Shown: positions 11,681-22,599 of the stretch, one piece after another
How the letters are laid out: each line of letters begins with the position of its first letter
Position numbering within the stretch: the first letter of the stretch is position 1
Source of the DNA: Chiua virens
Taxonomy: Eukaryota > Basidiomycota > Agaricomycetes > Boletales > Boletaceae
DNA: 64,000 bases
Assembly: GCA_019787685.1 (NCBI GenBank)
Contig: JAHNUO010000015.1
Location: 310,001-374,000 of the forward strand
Direction of reading: 5' to 3'
Notes under the pieces: model-generated
Told to the model about the DNA's origin: nothing
Databases searched by the model: none
The model's input: the letters and a program-made list of their open reading frames with translations, nothing else
Translations under genes and position numbers: made by a program

Positions 11681-12410
11681 TGTTACGATTTCTTTCTTTT
11701 CTTTGTTTCACTTGTACTACTGTGCTTTACTCGATACCTAGGTATCTTCGTACGCCCATCCGTACGTGTTTCACTTTACGTAACCCAGCATCGGCTTTAC
11801 CCGTTGCTTACTCTTTTCTTTCTCGTCATCATCCAATGGCATCGCATTTAGTCATTTCACTTTCATCATCGTCCGCTGCTTCCGCACCGTACGATTCCCT
11901 TTTGGCCCTTTGTTCCGTTCCGCTCTTCTTGGCCACCCCTTTTGGATATCGTGCACTTCCCTTTTGGCCCTTGTCCCTTCCCCTCTTCTGGCCTACCCCT
12001 TTTAGTTACTTGGTCCGTGCACGATTCTCGTAGTATAAATACCTCGCAGAGATACCCATGTACTCTAGTCTTGATCTCCGCAATCTAGCTGAGTATCTCT
12101 GCCTCCACTCGGGAACCCCCCTGTGACCTCCTTGACCCTTGACTCTCGACCCCTACGGCCAACGCCTAGGTTCCACCTCGATCACAAGAGGAAGTCTCCT
12201 TGGTCCCTCGGGTATAGATTCCCAACCAGACGCTCTCAGCAACGCCTGAGTTCTACTCTTGATTCTGCCGTCAGCACTTCGCTAACTGCAGTCTACCTTG
12301 AACTCCTCCAGCGCACCACGTATCAAGTGGTGGTTGTTCGAGTTATCGCAGCCACTTGATTCTTGGCGCTTTTGCGGCTACGCTAGTTCCTACCCGGAGC
12401 TATCGTAACA
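11681..12410 (+). repeat. 5' LTR of chromovirus B
   Basis: 730 bp from TGTTACGATTTC to GAGCTATCGTAACA, with 9-bp inverted ends. It carries a TATA box TATAAAT at 12034-12040. Positions 12001-12410 recur without visible change at 17579-17988. The short ORFs read from both copies (78 codons from 12123 and 17701) are simply the same LTR sequence. Confidence 0.95.
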
Positions 12411-12423
12411 TAAGATCAAGACT
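12034..12423 (+). promoter_or_regulatory. LTR promoter and self-primer/primer-binding site pair
   Basis: TATAAAT lies at 12034-12040. Thirty-three bases after its start, at the expected transcript start, is AGTCTTGATCT (12067-12077). The putative primer-binding site just after the LTR is AGATCAAGACT (12413-12423), its exact reverse complement. Tf1 of fission yeast and related chromoviruses prime reverse transcription with the 5' end of their own RNA, folded onto the primer-binding site. This layout is what that mechanism predicts. The same pair is kept in element A. The transcript start itself is inferred. Confidence 0.7.
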
Positions 12424-12491
12424 CTCGTATACAGCCTGCCTTCGCACAGTAGCTGCCCACCATTGCCAGACGACCTCCCACCTGTCCACTC

Positions 12492-13724
12492 TTGAACCCC
12501 GCCTGGAATCTTTGGACCTCCCACACCCCATCGTCTGATCTTTCCAACGACAACCCTGAACCCACGACTCCACCTTCTGAACCCCAGGAGGAAGACCTCG
12601 ACATCAACGTCGAATGCTCTGAAGACGAGATCGAGCAACTAGCCGACCGCCTCACCACAAACCTTGACCTCCCCGCCCTTGCCACCTTCGCGTCCCCAAC
12701 GACCCCACGAAGGCCCAACCCCGGACCATCATCTATCCGGAACCCTCTACCCTCGGTTGTCCCGACCTTCAGACCACCTTTGACCACCCCCACCTCATCT
12801 AGCAACATGTCTAGCAAGGCAGTCGAGCTTCGCCTCGGAAAACCCTCCTCCTTTGACGGTTCCTTCGACCGAGCCATACCCTGGCTAAACGATGTCGCCA
12901 CCTACCTCTTCGTCAATGACCCCATCTACGATACGGATAACAAACGTGTCGCCTTCGCCCTTTCCTTCATGACCGAAGGATCAGCCAAGACCTGGGCTAA
13001 TACCTTCCGCGCTAAGTCCATTCCGCTCCGTTCCTTCAGGACGTGGACTGACTGGCAAACGGAGTTCCGAAAGGACTTCGAACACCACGACACCAAGGGC
13101 GACGCAATCGCCTGGCTTTCCACCACCCGCGTCACCAAGAACGAAGACGTCCCCTCCTATATCTCCTCCTTCCGCAACAAGGTTGCCACCGCTGGGCTCA
13201 TCGGCTCAGACTCCATCCTCATCAACTTCTTCGCGGCTGGCCTACCTCCCTCTCTCATGAGGTGCATCCAAGGCATGGACACAGTCCCTACCACGATCGA
13301 CAAGTGGTATACCCAAGCCGTGCATTTCAAAACCCAATGGGAGCGCGCCGACGAGATCGCCCGTCGAAACAAGAAACCTGCCGCCGCTGTAGTTTTCCAC
13401 GACAAACCCCCTCGCAAGAAGGAGCAAGACCCTGACGCCATGGATGTGGATGCCGTCAACATCCCTCCCAAGATGACCGAAGCTGAGCGCAAGCGATGCT
13501 TCGAGAAGAACCTCTGCTTCCAGTGCTGCCAACCCGGCCATCGCACCTCTTCGTGCCCAGTCTTCATGACCAAACCCTCGACAACTCCCGCATCAACCTC
13601 CAAAAAGGTGCGGAAAGCAGAACCCAAGCAAGAACCCATACCCTCTCTCGTCAAAGTAGATGACAACGACGAGGACGACGCCATGAGCGTCAACAAAGTG
13701 ACCACTCTGGTCACGGGTTTTTAA
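12492..13724 (+). CDS. gag: chromovirus B Gag polyprotein
   Basis: Open for 410 codons. The first about 110 residues are Pro/Ser/Thr-rich and acidic (EEDLDINVECSEDEIEQLAD). Then comes a capsid-type region (SSKAVELRLGKPSSFDGSF to KTQWERADEIARRNKK), followed by a CCHC zinc knuckle CFQCCQPGHRTSSCP near residues 341-355 and an acidic tail. Gag forms the virus-like particle and binds the element RNA in the cytoplasm. The gene ends GGT TTT TAA, overlapping a -1 slippery heptamer. The start codon is a choice: the frame is open upstream and the degenerate copy in element A does not settle it. Confidence 0.9.
   Translation: MNPAWNLWTSHTPSSDLSNDNPEPTTPPSEPQEEDLDINVECSEDEIEQLADRLTTNLDLPALATFASPTTPRRPNPGPSSIRNPLPSVVPTFRPPLTTPTSSSNMSSKAVELRLGKPSSFDGSFDRAIPWLNDVATYLFVNDPIYDTDNKRVAFALSFMTEGSAKTWANTFRAKSIPLRSFRTWTDWQTEFRKDFEHHDTKGDAIAWLSTTRVTKNEDVPSYISSFRNKVATAGLIGSDSILINFFAAGLPPSLMRCIQGMDTVPTTIDKWYTQAVHFKTQWERADEIARRNKKPAAAVVFHDKPPRKKEQDPDAMDVDAVNIPPKMTEAERKRCFEKNLCFQCCQPGHRTSSCPVFMTKPSTTPASTSKKVRKAEPKQEPIPSLVKVDDNDEDDAMSVNKVTTLVTGF
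13715..13721 (+). promoter_or_regulatory. GGGTTTT -1 frameshift site at gag-pol junction
   Basis: The heptamer G GGT TTT immediately precedes the gag stop TAA (13722-13724) and has the X XXY YYZ form of -1 slippery sites. Slipping back one base gives GGG TTT TTA AGG, which is open into pol (reading on through THVLVAELSSQSMQIPV). The same heptamer and stop are kept in the old element A at 11207-11213. Many Ty3/gypsy elements make Gag-Pol by frameshifting. Use here is inferred. Confidence 0.7.
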
Positions 13725-15364
13725 GGAGGAAGACCGATTCGACGCTGGTATCTTCCCATTCTCGCACCCATGTATTAGTAGCTGAGCTTTCGTCCCAATC
13801 TATGCAAATCCCCGTTAGATTGAATGCTACTAGTACCTCGAAAGATGTCGACACCCATGCTCTCATTGACTCTGGAGCCGGGATCAACTGTATCGACTGG
13901 CACTTCGTCCAGAAGAACAAATTCCCGAAAGAGCGTCTTCCGAAACCAATCCCGGTCAGGAACGTCAACACTACCATGAACAAGAACGGTGACATCAAGT
14001 TCACCACTACCCTCCGGATTGCTCTTGGCGGAGTACTCCAATGCGTTAAGTTCCACATCATCCACTGTGGTTCTGAAAACGTGATCCTCGGCCTCCCATG
14101 GCTCAAGGCCACCAACCCGGTGATCGATTGGGTCGCCAAAACCATCTCTATCTCTGCTCCCAAACCCGACCTTCCCCCCATCACCACCGACGAACCCTGC
14201 CACTCCGCCAAACTCGCTCATCCACCGCCGAACAGACCAGTTCGCCACCTTGACACCGATCCCATCTGGGACGGTAAACTCTATGACTACCTCGACACCC
14301 AACGGGGCCACCGATACATGGTCGGTTCCGTACAACACTCTGTGAACCGCGTCATGCGCGCGGGGCGTCGCTTCATTCGGACCACTCTACCCGAGAAGCT
14401 CACCAACGCCACCTCCCTTGCTGCCACAGCCCCAAAAGCCAAGGTAACCCTCCCTTCGGAATACCAGGAGTTCGAATCCGTATTCGCAAAGGAACCCTTC
14501 AACCAGATGCCCCCGTCCCGGTCCTGCGACCATGAGATCCACCTCAAGGACTTGTTCCAACCCAAGGTCGGGAAGGTCTACCCCTTGTCCCCCGATGAAC
14601 GGAAAGCCACCGACGAATTCATCGACGAACATCTCGCAAACGGTAAGATTAGACCGTCTAACTCCCCACAGGCCTCCCCTTTCTTCTTTGTCAAAAAAAA
14701 GGATGGCAAACTCCGACCCTGCCAGGATTACCGTTACATGAACGAACATACCGTCCGTGACGCCTACCCTCTACCCTTGATCACCGACCTCGTCGACAAA
14801 CTCAAAGACGCCAAGCTCTTTACCAAGTTTGACGTCCGATGGGGATACAACAATGTCCGAATCAAAGACGGACACCAATGGAAAGCCGCCTTCATCACCC
14901 ATCGCGGCCTCTTCGAACCCACGGTCATGTTCTTTGGACTGACCAACTCCCCCACCACTTTCCAGCGATTCATGAACGACTCCTTCCGTGACATGATCGC
15001 CGAAGGATGGCTCATGATTTACATGGACGACCTCCTGATTTTCTCTGAGAATGAGGCTGACCACACCGAACGCACCAAGCGCGTTCTCGCCCGCATGAAG
15101 GAACTCGACCTTCACCTCAAACTTGAGAAATGCCACTTTGCCACCACGGAGGTTGAATACCTCGGCATGATCGCTCACCCCGGCGAACTAGCCATGGACC
15201 CTATCAAGGTCACTGGCATCGCCGACTGGCCTACTCCGACCAAACTCAAGGACGTCCGATCGTTCATGGGTTTCGCCAACTTCTACCATCGCCCGCCCTC
15301 TCGTCAATCTCACCAAGAAAGACGCACCTTGGACTTGGGGACCCCCTCAGGTCAATGCCTTTGA
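13724..15364 (+). pseudogene. pol: chromovirus B pol, part 1: protease and reverse transcriptase
   Basis: The frame runs from the slippery site, with a first ATG at 13802. The aspartic protease motif ALIDSGAGINCID lies about 20 residues after that ATG. Reverse transcriptase blocks follow, with GKIRPSNSPQASPFFFVKKK, LPLITDLVDKL, the YMDDLLIF active site near residue 407, and FMGFANFYH at the end. The frame is lost at about 15288, where 26 bp present in element A are missing, so the last 25 or so residues are out of frame and RNase H and integrase lie in another frame. The copy is otherwise open and little decayed. Confidence 0.92.
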
Positions 15365-17666
15365 ACGCCTCAAAAAGGCCTTCACCACGGATCCTGTACT
15401 CCGGTTTCCCGACTCCTCTCGACCCTTCGCCATCGCTACGGACGCGTCCAAATACGCAACTGGCAGTGTTCTCCTCCAGACCGATGTCAACGGTGACTGG
15501 AAACCCTGCTCTTACCTCTCGCAGTCCTTCAACGCTGTGGAGCAAAACTACGACATCTATGATCGCGAACTCCTCGCGGTCATCAGATCCCTCAAAGCCT
15601 GGCGCCACCACCTCCGTGGAAGCGCACACCCCGTCACGGTCTTCTTGGACCACAAAAACCTGACGTACTTCCGTCAGCCCCAAAACTTGAACCGCCGACA
15701 AGCCCGTTGGCTCCTTGACCTCGCGGACTTCGACCTGACGTTCTCCCATGTCCCTGGGAAACTCCTTGACGGTCCTGACGCGCTATCTCGCTGTCCTGAC
15801 CACCTCACCACTGACACCGACAACGAAAGTGTCACCCTCCTCCCCGACGACGTATTCGTCAACCTCATCACCCTCGACCTCCAATCCCTCATCACCAAGT
15901 CTTCGGCCGATGACCCCCTTGTCCTCGACACTCTAAATGCTATGGACGGCGGTCTTCCGTCATCCTTCCGCACCCGCCTCTCCGATTGGAAATACGACGC
16001 TGGCATCCTTACCTATCAGGGCCGCGTCTATGTTCCCCCCGACCTGAATCTCCGGCAACAGATCATTGCTCGACACCACGACTCCCACGCCGCCAGACAC
16101 CCTGGCTTCCTGAAAACCCGCCAGCTCGTCGCCGCCAAATTTTGGTGGCCAGGCCTAGCTTCCTTCGTCCGCTCGTATGTCTCCGGTTGTGCCGCCTGCC
16201 AACAACAGAAGGTCAACACACACCCGACCTCCCCACCCCTCTCTCCGATCCCCTCCGCGTGTTCTCGTCCGTTCCAGAACATCTCTGTTGATCTTATCAC
16301 GGACTTACCCACCTCCGCAGAGGGCTACGATTCCCTTATGGTCGTGGTCGACCATGGCCTTATGAAGGGGGTAATTCTTTGCCCTACCGTGAAAACTGCC
16401 GACTCCGCAGGTATAGCATGCCTGTTTTTCCACAAGGTATACACGCGTTTCGGCCTCTACGACAAGATCATCTCCGACCGTGGACCGCAATTTGCCTCCA
16501 CCTTCACCAAGGAACTCGCCCGACTGATTGGTTACAAGCTCTCCCTCTCAACCGCCTACCACCCCCAATCGGATGGCGAAACAGAACGAGTCAACCAGGA
16601 GGTCGAAACCTATCTGTGCATGTATTGCCAGAACAACCCCTCATCCTGGGCCGATCTCCTCCCTATGGCGGAATTCGCTCACAACCACCGCCCTCACTCG
16701 GTCACAGGAAAATCACCTTTCTTCCTGATGATGGGCTACAAACCCCGACCCTTACCCGCTATCATCGCGGAAACCAAACTCCCCGCTGTTGAGGAACGCC
16801 TCAAAACCCTCACCGCTGCCCGTGACGAAGCCCTCGCCGCCCACGAACTCACCCGCCAAGCCATGAAAGCCCGCTCCTTCAAGAAGTTCAAACCCTTCGC
16901 AAAAGGAGACCAGGTTTGGCTGGAAGCCCGCAATTTGAAACGGGAACTTATCTCTCCGAAACTCGCCTCTCGCCAAGAAGGACCCTTCTCCATCACGGAA
17001 GTCCTCTCTCCGCTCACGTACCGCCTCCGCCTCCCCAAGACCTGGAAAATTCATCCGGTCTTCCATGCTTCGCTGTTATCGCCCTATTGCGAAACAGAAA
17101 CCTATGGCCTGAATTTCCCGAAACCCCCTCCTGACCTTATCTCGGGAGAAGAAGAATATGAGATCGAGCAGATCTTAAACCACTCCAAGAACCCACGGAA
17201 CCGCAAGTTCCTGATCCGATGGAAAGTGTACTCCACCTCTGACGACTCTTGGGAACCCAAATCCAATTTGGGCAATGCCAAGGATATGGTCAACGCATAT
17301 AAACGCGGCCATCCCAAGGATTTCCCCTCAGTCCGCTCGCTCTCCACCACCACACCACCACCTCGACCACCTCGCTCCCCACTCCAACCACCACCGCCAG
17401 TCTCTGTCAAGGCCGTAATGTCCTTCCGCTCCTGCTCCACCCCCGACTTCGAGAACGAAATCATCCACTCTGTCCCAATCTTCACCCCCACCGCGTCTAT
17501 CCCGCATTGCCCTTTCCCTCCTCCGGCCACTCCCGTCACCAATGGGTCCTCCCTCTCCTCAGAATCCTCCCTCACCGATTTAGTTACTTGGTCCGTGCAC
17601 GATTCTCGTAGTATAAATACCTCGCAGAGATACCCATGTACTCTAGTCTTGATCTCCGCAATCTAG
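15289..17666 (+). pseudogene. pol: chromovirus B pol, part 2: RNase H, integrase, chromodomain
   Basis: This is the continuation of pol in a second frame after the 26-bp deletion. RNase H shows ATDASKYATG near 15435, and HVPGKLLDGPDALSR follows it. Integrase has the HHCC zinc region (HAARHPGFLKTRQLV, CAACQQQK) and the catalytic residues in SVDLITDLP, ISDRGPQFAS and NQEVETYL. A C-terminal chromodomain EYEIEQILNHSK to SDDSWEPKSNL (about 17152-17270) identifies the element as a chromovirus. Such domains guide integration to particular chromatin. The Pro/Ser-rich tail reads into LTR sequence after 17578 because of a deletion. Confidence 0.92.
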
Positions 17667-17988
17667 CTGAGTATCTCTGCCTCCACTCGGGAACCCCCCT
17701 GTGACCTCCTTGACCCTTGACTCTCGACCCCTACGGCCAACGCCTAGGTTCCACCTCGATCACAAGAGGAAGTCTCCTTGGTCCCTCGGGTATAGATTCC
17801 CAACCAGACGCTCTCAGCAACGCCTGAGTTCTACTCTTGATTCTGCCGTCAGCACTTCGCTAACTGCAGTCTACCTTGAACTCCTCCAGCGCACCACGTA
17901 TCAAGTGGTGGTTGTTCGAGTTATCGCAGCCACTTGATTCTTGGCGCTTTTGCGGCTACGCTAGTTCCTACCCGGAGCTATCGTAACA
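17579..17988 (+). repeat. truncated 3' LTR of chromovirus B
   Basis: 410 bp identical, as far as can be read, to positions 12001-12410 of the 5' LTR, including TATAAAT and the self-primer sequence. The first about 320 bp of the LTR are missing together with the end of the internal region. The outer end and the CTTAC duplication are intact. Confidence 0.93.
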
Positions 17989-17993
17989 CTTAC

Positions 17994-20580
17994 CCTCCAC
18001 CAAACCACCCTGTCTGCCACCTTGATGTCAATCCCATCTGGGACAGCAAACTCTATGACTACATTGGTACAGAAACCGGCCATTGTTTTATGACCCAATC
18101 TGTGCAACACTCTGTGAACTGTATCATGCACATGGGGTGACACTTTGTTTGGACTACTCAACCTGAGAAGCTCACGAATGCCACCTCCCTTGCTGCTGCG
18201 GCCCCCAAAGCCAAAGTGACCCTCCCTTTGGAATACTCAGAATTTGAACCTGTATTTGCAAAGGAACCCTCCAACCAGATGCCTCCCTCCAGATCCTGCA
18301 ATCATGAGATCCATCTCAAGGACTCATTCCAACCCAAGGTCAGAAAGGTTTATCCCTTGTCCCCTGATGAGCGAAAAGCCACCAATGACTTCATTGATGA
18401 ACACCTTGCCAATGGCAAGATCCACCTCTCAAACTCCCCTCAGGCCTCATACTTCTTCTTTGTCAAAAGAAGGATGGCAAGCTTTGTCCTTGCCAAGACT
18501 ACTGCTACATCAATGAACATACCATTCAAGATGCTTACCCCCTTCCCCTCATCTCCAACCTTGTTGATAAACTCAAGGATGCTAAGCTTTTCACCAAGTT
18601 TGATGTCCACTGGGGCTACAACAACATCTGAATCAAAGATGGACACCAATGGAAGGCCACATTCATTATACATCATGGCCTCTTCAAACCCACAGTCATG
18701 TTCTTTGGACTGACAAACTCCCCTCCCATGTTCCAGCGTTTCATAAATGACTCTTTCCGTGATATGATTGCCAAAGGGTGGCTTGTCATCTACATGGACA
18801 ACTTCCTGATCTTCTCCAGCAATGAAGCCAAACACACAGAACATACCAAACACATCCCTGCCCACATGAAGGAACTCGACCCTCACTTGAAACTTGAAAA
18901 ATGCCACTTTGTCACTACTGAAGTGGAATATCTTGGCATGATCACTTGCCACGGTGAACTAGCCATGGACCCTATCAAGGTCACTGGTATCACCAACTGG
19001 CCCACTCCCACCAAACTCAAGGACATCTGGTCGTTCATGGGCTTCACCAACTTCTACCATTGATTCATCCCTGACTACTTGACCATTGCCTGATCCCTCA
19101 TTGATCTCACCAAGAAAGATGCCCCTTGAGCCTGGGGCCCTCCCCAGGTTACTGCCTTTGAATGCCTTAAAAAGGCCTTCACCACTGACCCAGTCCTCCA
19201 TTTCCCTGATATCTCCTGCCTGTTTGCTATTGCCACCAACACCTCCAAATATGCAACCAGTGGTGTCCTCCTCCAGACTGACATCAATGGAGACTGGAAA
19301 CCTTGCTCATACCTCTCTCAGTCATTCAATGTGGCAGAGAGAAACTATGACATTTACAATTGAGAAATCCTTGCAGTTATTTGTTCTCTCAAGGCCTGGC
19401 ACCACCACCTTCACAGTGGCGCCCACCCTGTAATGGTCTTCTCGGACCACAAGAACCTGACATACTTCCATCAACCCCAGAACTTGAATCATCAACAAGC
19501 TCATTGGCTCCTTGACCTCACTGACTTTGACCTGATGTTCTCTCATGTCCCTGGCAAACTTCTCAATGGCCCAGACACGCTTTCCTGCTGTCCTGACCAC
19601 ATCATCTCAGATTCCAATAACATGAATGCTACCCTCCTCCCCAATGATGTTTTTGTCAATCTCATCACTCTCAACCTCCAATCTCTCATTACCAAATCCT
19701 TAGCAACTGACCCCCTTGTCCTTGATACCTTGAATGTGATGGACAGTGACCTTCCCTCATCCTTCCATGCCCACTTCTCTGATTGGAAATACAATGCCAG
19801 CGTCCTGACCTACCAGGGCCATGTCTATGTTCCCCCAGACCTCAACCTCCAGCAACAAATCATTGCTTATCATCACAACTCCCACTCTGCCAGACACCCC
19901 AGCTTCTTGAAAACTCGCTAGCTGGTCACCACTGAATTTTGGTGGCCCAGCCTTGCCTCCTTCGACTGCTCCTATATCTCCAGTTGTGCTACATGCCAAC
20001 AGCACAAGGTCAACACCCATCCGACCATGCCTTTACTTTCTCTGATCCCTTCCAAGTGCTCCTGTCCCTTCCAGAATGTTTCTGTTGATCTCATCATGGA
20101 TCTTCCCATCTCTGCAGAGGGCTATGACTCACTCATGGTCATGGTTGACCATGGCCTTATGAAGGGGGTAATTCTTTGCCCCAATATGAAAACCATGGAC
20201 TTGGCAGGTATCGCCTGCCTTTTTTTTCACAAGGTTTACACTCAATTTGGCCTTTACGACAAAATCATTTCCAATCACAGACCGCAATTCACTTCTGCCT
20301 TTGCCAAGGAACTCTCATGCCTTATCAGTTATCGCCTCTTCCTCTCCACTGCCTATCATCCCCAGTCTGACAGCAAAACCAAGTGTGTCAACCAAGAAGT
20401 CGAAACCTATCTGTGCATGTATTGCCAAAACAATCCCACATCCTGGGCTGACCTACTTCCTATGGCCAAATTTGTATACAACCACCGCCCTCACTCCATC
20501 ACCAGGAAATCCCCATTCTTCCTCATGATGGGGTATGAACCCTGTCCCTTGCCTGCCATCATTGCAGAAACCAAACTCCC
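17994..20580 (+). pseudogene. chromovirus A pol, part 2: RT, RNase H, integrase, broken
   Basis: This resumes exactly after the CTTAC duplication of element B. Blocks aligned with B include LPLEYSEFEPVFAKEPSNQMP, the RT region with YMDNFLIF at 18791 (Asp to Asn in the second catalytic aspartate), GFTNFYH followed by a stop, RNase H with ATNTSKYATS, the zinc region and integrase up to AETKLPAI. Stops occur at 19063, 19921 and elsewhere. The 26-bp stretch missing from B is present here at about 19060-19100. The gene is cut at 20580-20588 by the hAT element. Confidence 0.9.
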
Positions 20581-21020
20581 AGCCATTGTAGTGTTGCCAC
20601 AGCTCGGCTAGTCATCAGTTGGCTACAGCTTGCCATGGCTACAGCTCATGATGGCTGACTAAGTCATAGTAGCTGCTGTCAAACAGCTCGGCTCAGCTCA
20701 GCTAGCCACATGGGCCGGCCTGCAGCCTATTTCTCCAAAATTACAGCTGTAGCCAGCTCTCAGTTGGAGGCGGATGGCCATATAAATAGCACTAGTATAC
20801 ACACAACAAAAGTACAACAAAAAAAACATACACTAAGCATGCTGGTACTACTAGACACATCCCACCATGATGACACCTAATAAACATCAATCATGACAAA
20901 CAATCCTACCATGGCGACGAGTAGAAACAGTTTGCTTTTGGCTGACATTTCACATCGTCCTCACAGAGCTAAAAAGGAACTATGATTTGTTTGTGTAGTA
21001 AAAATAGAATACTAAATCAC

Positions 21021-22301
21021 TCACCTTTGACGTTTGATATCATGATGATGAACGTCATGCTTCTGACGTTCAATTGGCCATGAGATCCCTGTCGGGATTT
21101 GTTGATGCATGATATTTAGAGGTGGTGGTGGTTGTTCGTGACCACCACAAAGTTTGAGGGAGTCGCCCATGGCTGTTGCTGATGGCAACACGTTGAACTC
21201 ACAGTTATGGAGTAGCAAGTGGAGATATTCATAATCTGGTCGTTCTGCGAAAGCAAGAGAGCAAGAGTAGTTAAGTAACGACATGAATTCAGGAGGGAGG
21301 CCATCACATAGCACATTGGCCATGATGTTGATTTTCAGCTTCAGGATGGTGTCATTGGAGAGGGCAGAGTGAATACTGTTGAACCACGGAAGAGAACCTC
21401 ATAGCAGATATAACAGCATATATGCGAGCAATTCCAAATCATCATGGCGGCTTGATTGAATACCCAAGTGATGACTGATCAAAGCGAAGGAGGGAGTGCC
21501 GATAAACAAACAATCCTCTTGGCGTGGGACATGGACTCGAGTGACAGAATCACGGTACTGCATTGTGATACCAAAGTTAATTAGAAAAACTGTTTCATCT
21601 GATCCGAGTCTGCTACTTTCGACCAAAATGTTTTGTGGTTTTATGTCACAGTGGACATAGTTGTGAGAATAAAGATGTTCAAGTCTACGGATCTGTTAAG
21701 TCCAGTCAGCATGTTTCACATGATCGTCATTCTGTACACACCAACTGGGCCCCTATAGAACAAACGGAGCATGCGTCAAGACGACCACCCCTTGAGGAAA
21801 GCACATCACACAGGGGTGTTGCTACGCTGTGCAAAACAAGAGCATGATACCTTGATTCCCTGCTGAACCACAGCGGTTGAAGAAATCCAATGCCACCTTG
21901 GAGTTTGAGCAGAACTTGGTATTCATGTTCAAGCAAGCAGGAACCTCTAGTACAATGTTCAAGTTTCACTGCAGTATCTTTGCCAGTGGTGAGATCCTCA
22001 GCACGATATACAGTTGCTAATATGAAAATTAGTTCTATCAAACCAGTATCACTGTCAACGACGATGGAACATACGGTGCAAACCAGCTCCTAAGATTTCT
22101 TTTAATCTCTTTCAAGCTGAATCTCCCATCTATACGAGTGATTGTTGTCACAAAAGGTAGAAGTGCAGTTGAAGGCATTTCAATTTTGTACAAGGGTGGA
22201 GAACGTGCTGGAAACCATGGGGATTTTTTGCCATTCCTTGGATTTGAACCTGCATGTTGACAGTCGCAACTTACCATGCACTGACCTGGTAGATTCTCCA
22301 T
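21021..22301 (-). pseudogene. casein kinase 1-like protein kinase carried by the hAT element
   Basis: Minus-strand exons give, in order: a glycine-loop-like KEILGAG; YRAEDLTTGKDTAVKLEH with the ATP-binding Lys; EHEYQVLLKLQGGIGF; the catalytic loop VHCDIKPQNILVE near 21670; then FLINFG where the magnesium-binding DFG is expected; then FIGTPSFALISHHLGIQSSR and HDDLELLAYMLLYLL, all characteristic of the CK1 family. The last exon ends at 21021 with a His-rich tail. Exons are separated by plausible short introns, but frame breaks occur near the glycine loop and before the catalytic loop. The Asp-to-Asn in DFG and these breaks suggest loss of activity. CK1-like kinases are known to be expanded in Agaricomycetes. 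Confidence 0.75.
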
Positions 22302-22599
22302 GCTTAGTGGCTACTGTACCATACAAGGTGTGTCTGGCAGTTTGACAGTTTGTCCCTTGGTGACAGTTTTCCACCCCTCCCTACTGCCACTCATACAGCC
22401 CATGCTATCAAACATGACTACTGTGACAATCGGCAATGACACAAGCTATACTTTCTACAGGTATCCTATTCAACATATTCACAGCAACTGTAGTGCTCCT
22501 GGCAAGACACACCAGCTCCAGAAGTCGCAAATGATTTTCCACAAGACCATCGGGCGTGAGTGACCTAAGCTCACTGTCTCAATCTCGTCCCTTGGCTCC

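Larger units (their letters stand above)
11681..17988 (+). mobile_element. Ty3/gypsy chromovirus B, young but internally deleted
   Basis: The element is flanked by the perfect 5-bp duplication CTTAC (11676-11680 and 17989-17993) inside the pol gene of element A. The LTR ends are inverted (TGTTACGAT and ATCGTAACA). It has a 730-bp 5' LTR, an intact gag, pol in two frames and a 410-bp 3' LTR remnant that looks identical to the matching part of the 5' LTR, which indicates recent insertion. Base use is rich in C and CpG, unlike everything around it. It lacks the downstream ORF found in element A at 30796-31440 and the first 320 bp of the 3' LTR, so it cannot move on its own. Confidence 0.95.

Noticed and set aside
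12123..12359. 78-codon ORF found twice with identical translation (12123 and 17701)
   Set aside because: Both lie within the two copies of the same LTR and reflect LTR identity, not a gene.
12416..12901. Long minus-strand ORFs over gag and pol of element B
   Set aside because: They are shadows of the coding strand caused by its C-rich codon use.
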